A stretch of DNA of 64,000 nt, from positions 62,001 to 126,000 of the forward strand of contig JAFYQF010000025.1 of NCBI GenBank assembly GCA_017559905.1. Direction: 5' to 3'. Below the pieces are notes generated by a model. That model worked only from the letters and a program-made list of their open reading frames with translations, was not told the DNA's origin and ran no database searches. Positions 9,031 through 16,576 of the stretch are shown here, in pieces; position 1 is the first letter of the stretch; each line of letters opens with the position of its first letter. Origin of the DNA: a bacterium (lineage in GTDB: Bacteria; Cyanobacteriota; Vampirovibrionia; Gastranaerophilales; Gastranaerophilaceae). The translations under genes were made by a program, and so were the position numbers.

Positions 9031-9090
9031 ACTCTTTTAAACTCCTTATTTAATTTTATTACACGAGATAGACTTACACTTTATATATTT

Positions 9091-9112
9091 AGTATATACT
9101 ATTGTATATACT
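9091..9112. promoter_or_regulatory. Perfect inverted repeat in the divergent sigma/thioredoxin promoter region
   Basis: AGTATATAC-TATT-GTATATACT: two perfect 9-base arms around a 4-base spacer. It sits between the divergent starts at 9030 and 9193. The symmetry is typical of a dimeric repressor or activator site, and overlapping -10-like hexamers are possible on either strand. No regulator can be named from sequence. Confidence 0.5.
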
Positions 9113-9166
9113 TTCTCAAGTCATGTATTAAGTTTTGTAAAAATAGGCATTTTTTCATATTTAATG

Positions 9167-9172
9167 TATAAT
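9167..9172 (+). promoter_or_regulatory. -10 box for the thioredoxin-like gene
   Basis: TATAAT preceded directly by TG, 20 bases before the ATG at 9193 and followed by a GAGGAGG-like ribosome site. No convincing -35 is seen. Confidence 0.5.
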
Positions 9173-9192
9173 ACAGGTTAGAGGAGGATATT

Positions 9193-9660
9193 ATGAAAAA
9201 GAAAATTATAATTGCTTTAACAATTTTAATTGCTATTATAAGCACATCTGCGGTTGGTTTTGCAGTAGCATCTGGAGCTATGAAAAAAGAAGAAAAACCA
9301 TCTGATTACAAAATTGGTATTACTTATGAACAAGCTTTAGAAAGCGACAAACCAATGGTTGGTCTTTTATATGTAGATTGGTGCGGTTATTGCTTAAGAT
9401 TTATGCCTAAATTCAAAGTTTTGAGTATGATGTACGGCACAAAATATAATTTCGTTATGATTAATGCAGAAGCTCCTGAAAACCAAGCTTTAGTTGAAGA
9501 CGTTGCTCTAACAGGTTTCCCAACAGTTTACGTTATGGACCCTAAATATGACAACAGATTCTTAATCAACAACGCAATTTACCATAACACTCCAAAATTC
9601 CAAAAAGAACTTGATAGATACTTAAGAATCAGAGATATTCTTAACAAAGCTAGCAAATAA
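9193..9660 (+). CDS. Exported or membrane-anchored thioredoxin-fold protein
   Basis: A 155-residue protein with an N-terminal hydrophobic segment (about residues 4-26; anchor or signal) followed by a thioredoxin domain. The redox motif is WCGYC (in VDWCGYCLRF) and the cis-Pro region reads GFPTVYVMD. It should act on thiols outside the cytoplasm, either reducing or forming disulfides in exported proteins; the CGYC dipeptide does not decide which. It is monocistronic with its own -10 box and a strong terminator at 9669-9703, and is divergent from the sigma-factor gene. Confidence 0.85.
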   Translation: MKKKIIIALTILIAIISTSAVGFAVASGAMKKEEKPSDYKIGITYEQALESDKPMVGLLYVDWCGYCLRFMPKFKVLSMMYGTKYNFVMINAEAPENQALVEDVALTGFPTVYVMDPKYDNRFLINNAIYHNTPKFQKELDRYLRIRDILNKASK

Positions 9661-9668
9661 TATTTTTA

Positions 9669-9703
9669 CAAGCGGGCTTTATAACAAAGCCCGCTTGTTT
9701 TTT
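9669..9703 (+). terminator. Rho-independent terminator of the thioredoxin-like gene
   Basis: A long GC-rich hairpin (CAAGCGGGCTTT with its complement) followed by TTTTTT, eight bases after the stop codon. Confidence 0.95.
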
Positions 9704-9718
9704 AATTTAAATTTTGTC

Positions 9719-9747
9719 AAAAAAAAAGACCTTGATGTTTCAAGGCC
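9719..9747 (-). terminator. Orphan leftward terminator; possible end of a minus-strand small RNA
   Basis: On the minus strand GGCCTTGA-AACA-TCAAGGTC forms an 8-bp stem (one G-U) followed by nine T. On the plus strand the same stem has an A-C mismatch and no T run, so the signal is directional. No minus-strand gene lies to its right before the plus-strand folE2. The ~40 bases upstream on the minus strand contain a CU-rich stretch (CTCTCTCTTCTT) and AT-rich -10-like sequence, so a short regulatory RNA of about 60-80 bases is conceivable. Confidence 0.5.
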
Positions 9748-9863
9748 TATCCGTTTAAATAAGAAGAGAGAGCTTTATATATTTATAATAAGTATATTAT
9801 TCCCAAAAAATTGCTATTTTTTATAGTTGAAATTTACAAAAATTAACATAGAGAAAGAAAACA

Positions 9864-10643
9864 ATGAAAGACATACAAAATTTAAAGGATGAAAGAAACG
9901 TTGATATACAAAAAGTAGGCATTAAACATTTAGATATGCCTCTTATCGTTCAGAGAAAAAACAGTACAAATCAGGTAGTTAGCGCACAAGCAAAAGTGAA
10001 TGTTTCACTACCAAAAGATTACAAAGGCACTCACATGTCACGTTTTGTGGAAGTTTTGACAGAATGGCAACATAAAAATTTGCTTGGAGTTGATATTAAA
10101 GGATGCCTTGAACAAATTATCAAAAGACTTGATGCACAAAACGGAGAAGTAGAATTCAAATTCAAGTATTTTATTGACAAAGAATCACCTGTAACAAAAC
10201 TCAAGGCACCAATGTCTTTTGATTGCATATTCAAAGGATTGATGTATGATGGCATTTACAAATTCGTTTTAGGTGTAGAAGTACCTGTAACAACACTTTG
10301 TCCTTGTTCAAAAGAAATTTCTGAAAACGGCGCACATAACCAAAGAGCATTTATCAGAGTACGAGTTTCTTACGATGAGGATAAGCAAGTTTGGATTGAA
10401 GACTTGATTGATATAGTTGAATCTTGCGCAAGTTGCCCTGTATATCCACTTTTAAAAAGACAAGACGAAAAATTTGTAACAGAAAAAGCATACTCAAATC
10501 CAAAATTTGTAGAAGATGTTTTGAGAGATGTTGTTGTAATGTTAAGAAATCACGAAATAGTAAATGAATTTGAAGTTGAATGCGAAGCATTCGAAAGCAT
10601 ACACAACCATTCAGCTTGGGCATATCAAGCAGAAACAAAATAA
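9864..10643 (+). CDS. folE2: GTP cyclohydrolase FolE2 (type IB)
   Basis: A 259-residue FolE2-family enzyme converting GTP to dihydroneopterin triphosphate, the first step of folate (and possibly queuosine) synthesis. Landmarks: N-terminal DIQN/ERNVDIQKVGIKHLDMPL, the active-site Cys region TTLCPCSKEISENGAHNQR, and a C-terminal HNHSAWAY. FolE2 enzymes can use metals other than zinc (family knowledge). It is monocistronic with a GAGAAAG ribosome site, and a bidirectional terminator separates it from the convergent peptidase gene. Confidence 0.95.
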   Translation: MKDIQNLKDERNVDIQKVGIKHLDMPLIVQRKNSTNQVVSAQAKVNVSLPKDYKGTHMSRFVEVLTEWQHKNLLGVDIKGCLEQIIKRLDAQNGEVEFKFKYFIDKESPVTKLKAPMSFDCIFKGLMYDGIYKFVLGVEVPVTTLCPCSKEISENGAHNQRAFIRVRVSYDEDKQVWIEDLIDIVESCASCPVYPLLKRQDEKFVTEKAYSNPKFVEDVLRDVVVMLRNHEIVNEFEVECEAFESIHNHSAWAYQAETK

Positions 10644-10649
10644 AAACTA

Positions 10650-10694
10650 AAAAAAACTTCCCGATAGAAATATTGAATCTAGGGAAGTTTTTTT
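10650..10694. terminator. Bidirectional terminator between folE2 and the M49-like peptidase gene
   Basis: AAAAACTTCCC and GGGAAGTTTTT arms around a ~19-base loop, with A and T runs on either side so that it can work in both directions for the two convergent genes. Confidence 0.9.
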
Positions 10695-10710
10695 ATATTT
10701 AATATTTTTT

Positions 10711-12438
10711 CTAATTTTCTAATAACAATTTTGCCAATGGCGATTCTGTTCTACCATTCAGATTTTTGTCAATTTCTTTCAATTTTTGAGAAAGAGTTTC
10801 CATCTCATCTGTCCAAATAAAGTTGTCTAGAACGTATTTTTCACCTTTTGCAAAATCTCCATCTATTTGAATTCTAACGATTTCAGCAAGCATTTTCTTT
10901 GCAGTAGGTATCATTTTATCAATATTAACGTGGATTTTGCCATCTTCGGTCAATTCAATAGCACCATTTTCAATAAAATATTTATTTTGCATTACAGAAC
11001 GCACTCTATGCGCTTGTGACAATGTTGGTTTTGATTTCAAGAAATTATCAGCAGCAAAAGAAACAAGCATCTGAAGAACTTGCTCATGAGTATACATTCC
11101 TTTTTCTTCCAAAACATCCAAGAACGCTAGCGCACCCATATCAGCCTTATTTTCTTCAATGATACTTTTGTATTTACCCAAAGCTTCAGTACCTTTGTTA
11201 GGTCCAAGTGAATGGGTATTTTCATGCCCGATAGTAAACCAATGGTCAGCCTCATCCAAATAATATTGATGTTGCTCCTTATCCAAAACAGTATCCAAAC
11301 GTTTTTGAAGTTTTTCTTTATCAGAAATAAAACGAATTTGTCTATGATAAACATTACGTCTACCACCACCAATAGTTAACGATAATTTGTCATCATTTGG
11401 AAGATTTTCAGCTAAAGTAATGCCCGCACGATAAGCGCCTACATCGCCTGTCACCGCAACAAGATCTACGTCAACCATTGTCTGCTTTGCATCAGAATTT
11501 TTTGAAATATTTTGTTCGTATTCGTCGTTATACGGCATACAAGACGCCAATAACGGCAAATAATCTTTAATTTTCAACAATGCATCAGTACCAGCTTTGT
11601 TCACAATACCAACACGACCACCTAAAAAGTCTTTTGAAATCACTTGGATATCATGTTTTTCTAACAAAGCTTTCAATTCTTCGTTTTCAATAACACTTTC
11701 AGTCATCTCATCTGAATAATTTTCTCTTGTCACTGTGAATTCTAATGGCGTATCTTGAAGTTCTGCCCATTTCTTATCCGCATAAGCATCCAACATTGGG
11801 TCAGCAACCCTAAACGCCTCAGCCTGCAACTTCAAATACTCATTAAAATCAGAATTAGTTGAGGTTTCAGATGCTTTCTCTAAATATTCAGCTATTTTCA
11901 AAAAGTCTTCTTTGAAATAATCAATATAGTCAATAGCTTCTAATTCTTCGCCATTTCGTTCAATAACAGAACGTTGATTTAAAATTTTTCTAACCTGTTC
12001 AATTTTACCACTATTCAACATTTTGATTAAAATTTGGTGAAATTCTTCTTTTGACAAATCTTCAGGGAACAAACCTTTTCCAGGAAGTTCATCAACTCCT
12101 TTGGCAAGACTTATTTTTGTAGATTCTCTATCAATTGCACACATACCAATCTGAGCTTCAAACAAAATATTTGTCAAAACTGCCTGCTCATTACCTTTTG
12201 AGATTTCATCTTCTAAAAAAGCTTTGAAAGCAAGATTTTTTCTATTATCAAGTTGCATATTAATTTTTTCAATAATATATGCACCCTTAACCAGATTTTT
12301 TAAAGCTTCTTTATCTCCATCTGCGAGGTTCAAATATTCAGGAGCATCCACTGCCAACATTTTTTTAGTAGCTAAATAATCCTTATGAGTACGCTTTTTT
12401 AATTCATCAAGCGAATAATTAAGTTCAAAAGTTTCCAT
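10711..12438 (-). CDS. M49-like zinc metallopeptidase (dipeptidyl-peptidase III relative)
   Basis: A 575-residue soluble protein. The zinc site reads H-E-N-T-H (in FTIGHENTHSLGP) followed about 25 residues later by E-E-N-K-A-D, the third-ligand helix typical of this superfamily. Classical DPP III has HELLGH, with an extra residue before the second His; here it is a plain HExxH followed by SLGP, like DPP III-related proteins of bacteria. No signal peptide, so probably cytoplasmic. Start chosen at 12438 (METFELN) because GGAGAGA precedes it; the ATG four codons upstream overlaps that site. Substrate unknown. It lies upstream of a bidirectional terminator shared with folE2. Confidence 0.75.
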   Translation of the reverse strand: METFELNYSLDELKKRTHKDYLATKKMLAVDAPEYLNLADGDKEALKNLVKGAYIIEKINMQLDNRKNLAFKAFLEDEISKGNEQAVLTNILFEAQIGMCAIDRESTKISLAKGVDELPGKGLFPEDLSKEEFHQILIKMLNSGKIEQVRKILNQRSVIERNGEELEAIDYIDYFKEDFLKIAEYLEKASETSTNSDFNEYLKLQAEAFRVADPMLDAYADKKWAELQDTPLEFTVTRENYSDEMTESVIENEELKALLEKHDIQVISKDFLGGRVGIVNKAGTDALLKIKDYLPLLASCMPYNDEYEQNISKNSDAKQTMVDVDLVAVTGDVGAYRAGITLAENLPNDDKLSLTIGGGRRNVYHRQIRFISDKEKLQKRLDTVLDKEQHQYYLDEADHWFTIGHENTHSLGPNKGTEALGKYKSIIEENKADMGALAFLDVLEEKGMYTHEQVLQMLVSFAADNFLKSKPTLSQAHRVRSVMQNKYFIENGAIELTEDGKIHVNIDKMIPTAKKMLAEIVRIQIDGDFAKGEKYVLDNFIWTDEMETLSQKLKEIDKNLNGRTESPLAKLLLEN

Positions 12439-12504
12439 TTCTCTCTCCATTACTGTTTACAAGCTACAGTATAACATTTTTTTGAGTGGTCGTAAAGTAC
12501 AGAT

Positions 12505-12975
12505 TTACTTATGATACGTTTCGCCTTTGATAATCTTAAACGCCCTATAAATCTGTTCAACTAGAATTAACCTTGCAAACTGATGTAAAAAAGTCATTTT
12601 TGAAAAACTTAACTTGAAATTCGCACGATTAGACACAATTGGCGATAATCCACATGATGAACCTATTACAAATATAATTTCTCCAACGCCGTCAAAAGTT
12701 AAATCATTTATCTTTTTGGCAAACTCTTCTGAAGAAAGCATCTTACCGTTAATCTCCAACGTAATCACATACGATTGCGGTTTTACGTATGACAAAATCT
12801 TCTGCGCTTCTTCATCCAGAGCTTTTTGGACCAAATTTTCATCTTTTATTTCGACAGGAGTTAATTCAATAATCTCAAAACTAGCATAAGGCGTTAAACG
12901 TTTTTGAAATTCGTCAATTCCCTCTTTCAAGAACTTTTCTTTTAATTTACCTAACGCTATTACTTTAATATTCAT
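12505..12975 (-). CDS. rlmH: 23S rRNA (pseudouridine1915-N3) methyltransferase RlmH
   Basis: A 156-residue SPOUT-family methyltransferase that methylates pseudouridine 1915 in helix 69 of 23S rRNA on the assembled ribosome, using S-adenosylmethionine. Full length with the expected motifs: N-terminal IKVIALGKLKEKFL, the knot region FVIGSSCGLSP, and C-terminal HQFARLILVEQIYRAFKIIKGETYHK. Its ATG overlaps the stop of the MscS gene by one base (TAATG), so the two are translationally coupled. Confidence 0.97.
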   Translation of the reverse strand: MNIKVIALGKLKEKFLKEGIDEFQKRLTPYASFEIIELTPVEIKDENLVQKALDEEAQKILSYVKPQSYVITLEINGKMLSSEEFAKKINDLTFDGVGEIIFVIGSSCGLSPIVSNRANFKLSFSKMTFLHQFARLILVEQIYRAFKIIKGETYHK

Positions 12976-13844
12976 TATGAATTCTCATTATTTTCAATAT
13001 AAACAGATGTAGTAGGGAATGCGAAGTCTAAACCTTCAGCTCTGAAACGTTTCACAACTTCTAAAGTAAAATCTGATTTAACTTTTTTCAAAGAGTTGTA
13101 CGCAGGAGATTTTACATAAGCGTGACATCTTATATCAATAGAACTTGCAGATAAAGAATCCAAAAATACAACATAATCGTTATAAATGCGTTCTTCTTCA
13201 TGCAAAATTTCTTCTACAATCTTAATCGCACGTTCTAACATCTCATTAGAAGTACTATATACAAGCCCAAAACTCATATCAATTCTACGTTTTTTAGCAA
13301 CAGACACATTACAGATATTACCATTTGCAACGCTACTATTTGGAACTATATACAAATAGTTGTCTAAAGTTCTGATTTTAGTAGAACGAAGATTTACATC
13401 TTCAACAGTTCCCTCAACGCCATTCACTATAACATAATCACCGATTTTATAGGCTTTATCGCTAAATATAGAAAATGTACCAAATACGCTAGAGATAGTT
13501 GAATTAGCTGCAAAACCTACAGCCAAACCTGTAATTCCAAAACCTGTAATTAATGAAGTTACTGAATATCCTTGACTTTGCAAGAAACACGCAACAATAA
13601 AAAATACAATTAAAAACTTAAAAATTCTTTCTAATATCGGTAAAAATTGAATTAATTGGCTATTGGCATCTTTATTCAACATTTTTTCTTTTATATTTTT
13701 ACCAAATACATCAACCATCTTGAATAAAACAGCGATAATTACAAGGTTTAGCAAAGCACCAAAAATAACCCCCAAGTGCATTGATTCAATAACCTTGTTT
13801 AACTTATCAAAATATAAAATTATATCATCTACAAATTCGTTCAT
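12975..13844 (-). CDS. mscS: MscS-family mechanosensitive channel
   Basis: A 289-residue small-conductance mechanosensitive channel that releases solutes on hypo-osmotic shock. It has three predicted N-terminal membrane helices, the pore-lining helix GFGITGLAVGFAANSTISS, the beta domain (DYVIVNGVEGTVEDVNLRSTKIRT) and a C-terminal alpha/beta domain. Length is typical (E. coli MscS 286). The ATG at 13844 is preceded by AGGGGGA; a GTG two codons upstream is too close to that site. It is coupled to rlmH downstream by a TAATG overlap. Confidence 0.93.
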   Translation of the reverse strand: MNEFVDDIILYFDKLNKVIESMHLGVIFGALLNLVIIAVLFKMVDVFGKNIKEKMLNKDANSQLIQFLPILERIFKFLIVFFIVACFLQSQGYSVTSLITGFGITGLAVGFAANSTISSVFGTFSIFSDKAYKIGDYVIVNGVEGTVEDVNLRSTKIRTLDNYLYIVPNSSVANGNICNVSVAKKRRIDMSFGLVYSTSNEMLERAIKIVEEILHEEERIYNDYVVFLDSLSASSIDIRCHAYVKSPAYNSLKKVKSDFTLEVVKRFRAEGLDFAFPTTSVYIENNENS

Positions 13845-13919
13845 TCTCACATCCCCCTATTCTTACGAGAACATTTTATCATAAAAACTTTTAAAAATAT
13901 TAACTCATAAACGATATCA

Positions 13920-14648
13920 CTAATCTTTTATATTAGAAAAATTAGTTCTATATTCAAGCTTTAACTCTGGAGCATTTTCCTTAAGCATCTTATGAAGAAT
14001 TGGAATTTCAACTTTTGCAAGTAAAGTTGCAAAAAAGTTCTCGTCATCAATAGACTGCGCAAGCTCTTTTAGCTTACCTGTTCTTTTTAACTCTGTAAAA
14101 CGCTCAAGATTAACTTTTTCATGTTCTTGCTCTAACCTAATTGATTTTGCAAGATTTCGTCTATTGTCTAATTTAATAAATTCTTCTCTAATAAATGGAG
14201 ATAACTTATTATACGCTTCAGCTCTTGGCAAAGCTTCAACCATAGAATATTCACCTTTTGAGTTATAAACAATTGACCTTTTAATACCATTGAGAGTATT
14301 TTCAAAAAACGCAATTATATCAGTAAAATTAATAGGATAAGTTAACCCTTCACCATAAGCATCAGGATGTCCGTGAACCATTGTGTCAAATTTTAAACCA
14401 TCAGTATTAAAATTAACACCATTATGATCACCCTTAAACTGTTTCACAATAACATCATTATCAATTAACACGCATTTTTCATGAGGTTTGTCTGACTTTA
14501 GTGCTTTAACAACTGTATTTTTCGCATAATCAAGCGCAACCGCAGGTGATTGGAACTTAATAGTTTTGTCAGGTCTAACATAACCTAGATTTGATGACTC
14601 TAAATTTTTAGGGATAAAAACTTTTGGTGATAATAAACACATTTTCAT
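13920..14648 (-). CDS. Hypothetical protein with a possible JAB/MPN-like HxHP motif
   Basis: A 242-residue protein without signal peptide. The only motif I can see is HGHP (in DTMVHGHPDAYGEGL) followed by PINFTDI, which resembles the H-x-H-P...S-x2-D metal site of JAB/MPN (JAMM) proteases but with a longer spacer and Asn in place of Ser. The C-terminal third is Lys/Glu-rich and probably helical. It borders the tRNA-Gly region and starts after AAAGG. Family assignment is tentative; it may be a lineage-specific effector or housekeeping protein. Confidence 0.5.
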   Translation of the reverse strand: MKMCLLSPKVFIPKNLESSNLGYVRPDKTIKFQSPAVALDYAKNTVVKALKSDKPHEKCVLIDNDVIVKQFKGDHNGVNFNTDGLKFDTMVHGHPDAYGEGLTYPINFTDIIAFFENTLNGIKRSIVYNSKGEYSMVEALPRAEAYNKLSPFIREEFIKLDNRRNLAKSIRLEQEHEKVNLERFTELKRTGKLKELAQSIDDENFFATLLAKVEIPILHKMLKENAPELKLEYRTNFSNIKD

Positions 14649-14841
14649 TTGGTAACCTTTCCTTTTTCACAAATTAAAAACAAACAAAAAAGTAATTGCT
14701 ACTAAATTAAACTCTTTTAACATATTTTTACACTATTAATAGCAAAAAACTATTTTTTCAGGTTTTGAGTAATCATTGACTTGGATAGGTGGAGTTTAAA
14801 ACAACGAGACTATTACTTCGTAAAAAGTCTCTTCTTCTTTA

Positions 14842-14883
14842 CTAATAAAAAGGACCTATCTCACGATAGATCCTTTTTATTAG
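14842..14883. terminator. Strong hairpin (possible terminator) next to the duplicated tRNA tail
   Basis: Near-perfect stem CTAATAAAAAGGA...TCCTTTTTATTAG extended by CTATC/GATAG around a 4-base loop. T-rich on both strands, so it could stop transcription in either direction. It lies immediately beyond the 17-base copy of the tRNA-Gly 3' end, mirroring the hairpin that follows the real tRNA. Confidence 0.65.
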
Positions 14884-15021
14884 CGGAAGACGAGACTCCC
14901 CGCCATCGTTGGCGAGAAACACGAGCCTTACGAGGGCGGATACTCGTATGGGTAGAACTCCGTATATTGCGAATAACATGAGCAATATACTCGAGTGAGA
15001 GGCTGTCTTCGGCGACATAAA
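14884..15021. other. Structured, GC-richer non-coding segment bounded by tRNA-tail direct repeats
   Basis: This ~140-base stretch is GC-richer than its surroundings and full of inverted repeats: CGCCA/TGGCG, ACGAGCC...GGC...CTCGT, and a 9-bp stem GTATATTGC/GCAATATAC around an 11-base loop. The outer ends (GCGGAAGAC and GTCTTCGGC) also nearly pair. At its left edge bases 14882-14898 are an exact 17-base copy of the tRNA-Gly 3' end (15056-15072), in the same orientation. No protein-like ORF is credible. It may be a structured RNA or the remnant of an element inserted at the tRNA. Confidence 0.55.
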
Positions 15022-15053
15022 ATAAAGAGTCAGACTTTCATCTGACTCTTTAT
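15022..15053 (-). terminator. Terminator hairpin of the tRNA-Gly gene
   Basis: Perfect 13-bp stem ATAAAGAGTCAGA/TCTGACTCTTTAT around a 6-base loop directly downstream of the encoded CCA end. Confidence 0.8.
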
Positions 15054-15055
15054 GG

Positions 15056-15128
15056 AGCGGAAGACGAGACTCGAACTCGCAACAACCTGCTTGGAAGGCA
15101 GGGACTCTAGCCATTGAGTTACTTCCGC
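15056..15128 (-). tRNA. tRNA-Gly (anticodon TCC)
   Basis: Minus strand. The acceptor stem GCGGAAG pairs with CTTCCGC. The anticodon arm CCTGC-CTTCCAA-GCAGG gives anticodon TCC. The T-loop is TTCGAGT within the stem GCGAG/CTCGT. The discriminator is U, as usual for tRNA-Gly, and CCA is encoded (15053-15055). All four arms can be folded. The last 17 bases are duplicated 174 bases further downstream. Confidence 0.96.
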
Positions 15129-15194
15129 ATGGCTAACTCATAGCCTTATGATATACTAAACATCTTTTTTTTGCAAGATATTTTTACAAATTAA

Positions 15195-15482
15195 CTATAT
15201 AATATAATTTGTAGATTTCTTTCCATCTCTATAGACTTCAACAACATTACTATCATGACACGCAGCTTTATTGTATGCTTTATAAACATCTTGCATCTTA
15301 ATATTTTCAGGTAATTCAAAGCGGAATGTGTTTGAACTTGTTTTTATCACGCACCCTTTTACACCCATTGTCATCTCACATGGAGCAATTGATTCAATAT
15401 ATTTCGTATTAACAGCACATTTATCACCAAACACCATTAAGCCTTTAAAATTTGTATTTGATTGAATTCTATTTATTTGCAT
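15195..15482 (-). CDS. Small FxG-leader protein, function unknown
   Basis: A 95-residue protein. It starts with MQINRIQSNTNFKG, the short polar leader ending in NFKG that I find on several otherwise unrelated proteins in this window, followed by a compact alpha/beta domain of about 80 residues. No signal peptide or membrane segment. It lies 24 bases downstream of another leader-bearing gene on the same strand, so the two form an operon, and it is preceded by AAAGGAAA at good spacing. Function unknown. Confidence 0.75.
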   Translation of the reverse strand: MQINRIQSNTNFKGLMVFGDKCAVNTKYIESIAPCEMTMGVKGCVIKTSSNTFRFELPENIKMQDVYKAYNKAACHDSNVVEVYRDGKKSTNYII

Positions 15483-15506
15483 ATTTATTTCCTTTCACCT
15501 AATCAA

Positions 15507-16076
15507 TTAAATTCCTTCTCGTAAATCTTGGAAAAATTTATACGAATCATCTCCAAACAAAACATTATTTTTTGTTGTTCCTGGAGTTGCTATATCATCT
15601 AAAGTCTTTAAGATACTATCACACTCTTTTTTAGCATCGCCAACGCCGTTAGAATCTAAAACTTGGTTTTGAACTTCAGAATGCATTCTTACATCAAAAG
15701 TTTCTGCCACAATTTTTTGAGATCTTGGCACTATTGAAACAGAAGAAACAGTTTCTTTTTTGTCATAATAATCAAAAATAGGCTTAAGTTTTTTGCTTAA
15801 TTCTTCTGAATTTTTTGCACTGTAAAAGGTTGGATATTTTTCATTTTTACTCCAAGCACAACCCAAAACGCCTTCTCCAGCACACTTTTTTAGCTTTAAC
15901 ATAATACCTTTTAAAAGCTCTAATTGTCCTTGACTTTTACAAGTTAAATAAATTCTATCCCAACCATCATGTTGAACTGGAATTGCTCCAATTTTGGGTA
16001 ATGTAGCTTTAAAATTTATGTTTGTTTTATTTTTATTTTGTAAATAATTATTCGTGCTCACTGCATCTATTTTCAT
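15507..16076 (-). CDS. FxG-leader protein, function unknown
   Basis: A 189-residue protein beginning with a Thr/Asn/Lys-rich leader of about 24 residues that ends in NINFKA, followed by a soluble domain of about 165 residues with no motif I recognise. There is no hydrophobic signal peptide. An AAGGAG site precedes the ATG. It is the first gene of a two-gene operon with the 95-residue leader protein downstream. The two mature domains are unrelated in sequence although their leaders match in style. Confidence 0.7.
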   Translation of the reverse strand: MKIDAVSTNNYLQNKNKTNINFKATLPKIGAIPVQHDGWDRIYLTCKSQGQLELLKGIMLKLKKCAGEGVLGCAWSKNEKYPTFYSAKNSEELSKKLKPIFDYYDKKETVSSVSIVPRSQKIVAETFDVRMHSEVQNQVLDSNGVGDAKKECDSILKTLDDIATPGTTKNNVLFGDDSYKFFQDLREGI

Positions 16077-16179
16077 TCTATTCTCCTTTTACACGCTATT
16101 TAAAATCCCTAAAAATTATTTTTTGCTAGTACCTCTTTTATACCACAAAAACTAATACTTTAGTATTACTACTATATAG

Positions 16180-16462
16180 TTAGTAGAAGTGGTGAAAGTT
16201 TACTCTAGGGAGTGGTGAAAAAGCCCTAAAAAAGGGTTATCATAAGAAAGTAAGCTTGTTATATCCAGGCACTTTTTCGGGGTTGCGACAAGAGATTTTC
16301 TTAAACGCGGTTTGGTTTAAAATATAGCAAGCTTATCTCTAAAAAAAACTATACCAAATTCTCATATAAGTTACATCTTTAATACTATGTACAATTAAGA
16401 AATATCAATGGTTTTCACGTTTGATATACTAAGGCTTGGCAGAAATGACGAGTCTTTTTTTT
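16180..16462 (+). ncRNA. Candidate structured non-coding RNA with its own terminator
   Basis: This 500-base gene-free gap holds a chain of inverted repeats. These are AGCCCT/AGGGTT (16221-16238), a 13-bp stem TAAGCTTGTTATA/TATAGCAAGCTTA (about 16251-16335) enclosing a smaller GCG...AAGA/TCTT...CGC hairpin, and ATATCAA/TTGATAT (16401-16427). At 16432-16455 a 10-bp stem capped by GAAA is followed by eight T, an excellent plus-strand terminator although no coding sequence precedes it. A 10-base direct repeat (AGTGGTGAAA) occurs at the 5' end. I cannot match it to 6S, RNase P, SRP or tmRNA. The 5' end is uncertain. Confidence 0.5.
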
Positions 16463-16576
16463 GCGTAAAATTCCAAAACCAAAAGAAAAAGGGGTTTCAT
16501 TAATAAAAAAAATTGCAGAATTTACAATTTTATTTTATGATTTTTTTGTTCTAATACAATAAAGAAAAGAGAACCT

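Noticed and set aside
14884-15021. A second tRNA gene upstream of the duplicated tail
   Set aside because: Only the last 17 bases match a tRNA; no acceptor, anticodon or T-loop partner can be folded.
14842-15114. An ORF on the minus strand across the tRNA-Gly and its duplicated tail
   Set aside because: It is translated tRNA (FESRLPL-type sequence) and hairpins, a common spurious annotation; no ribosome site and no protein-like composition outside the tRNA.
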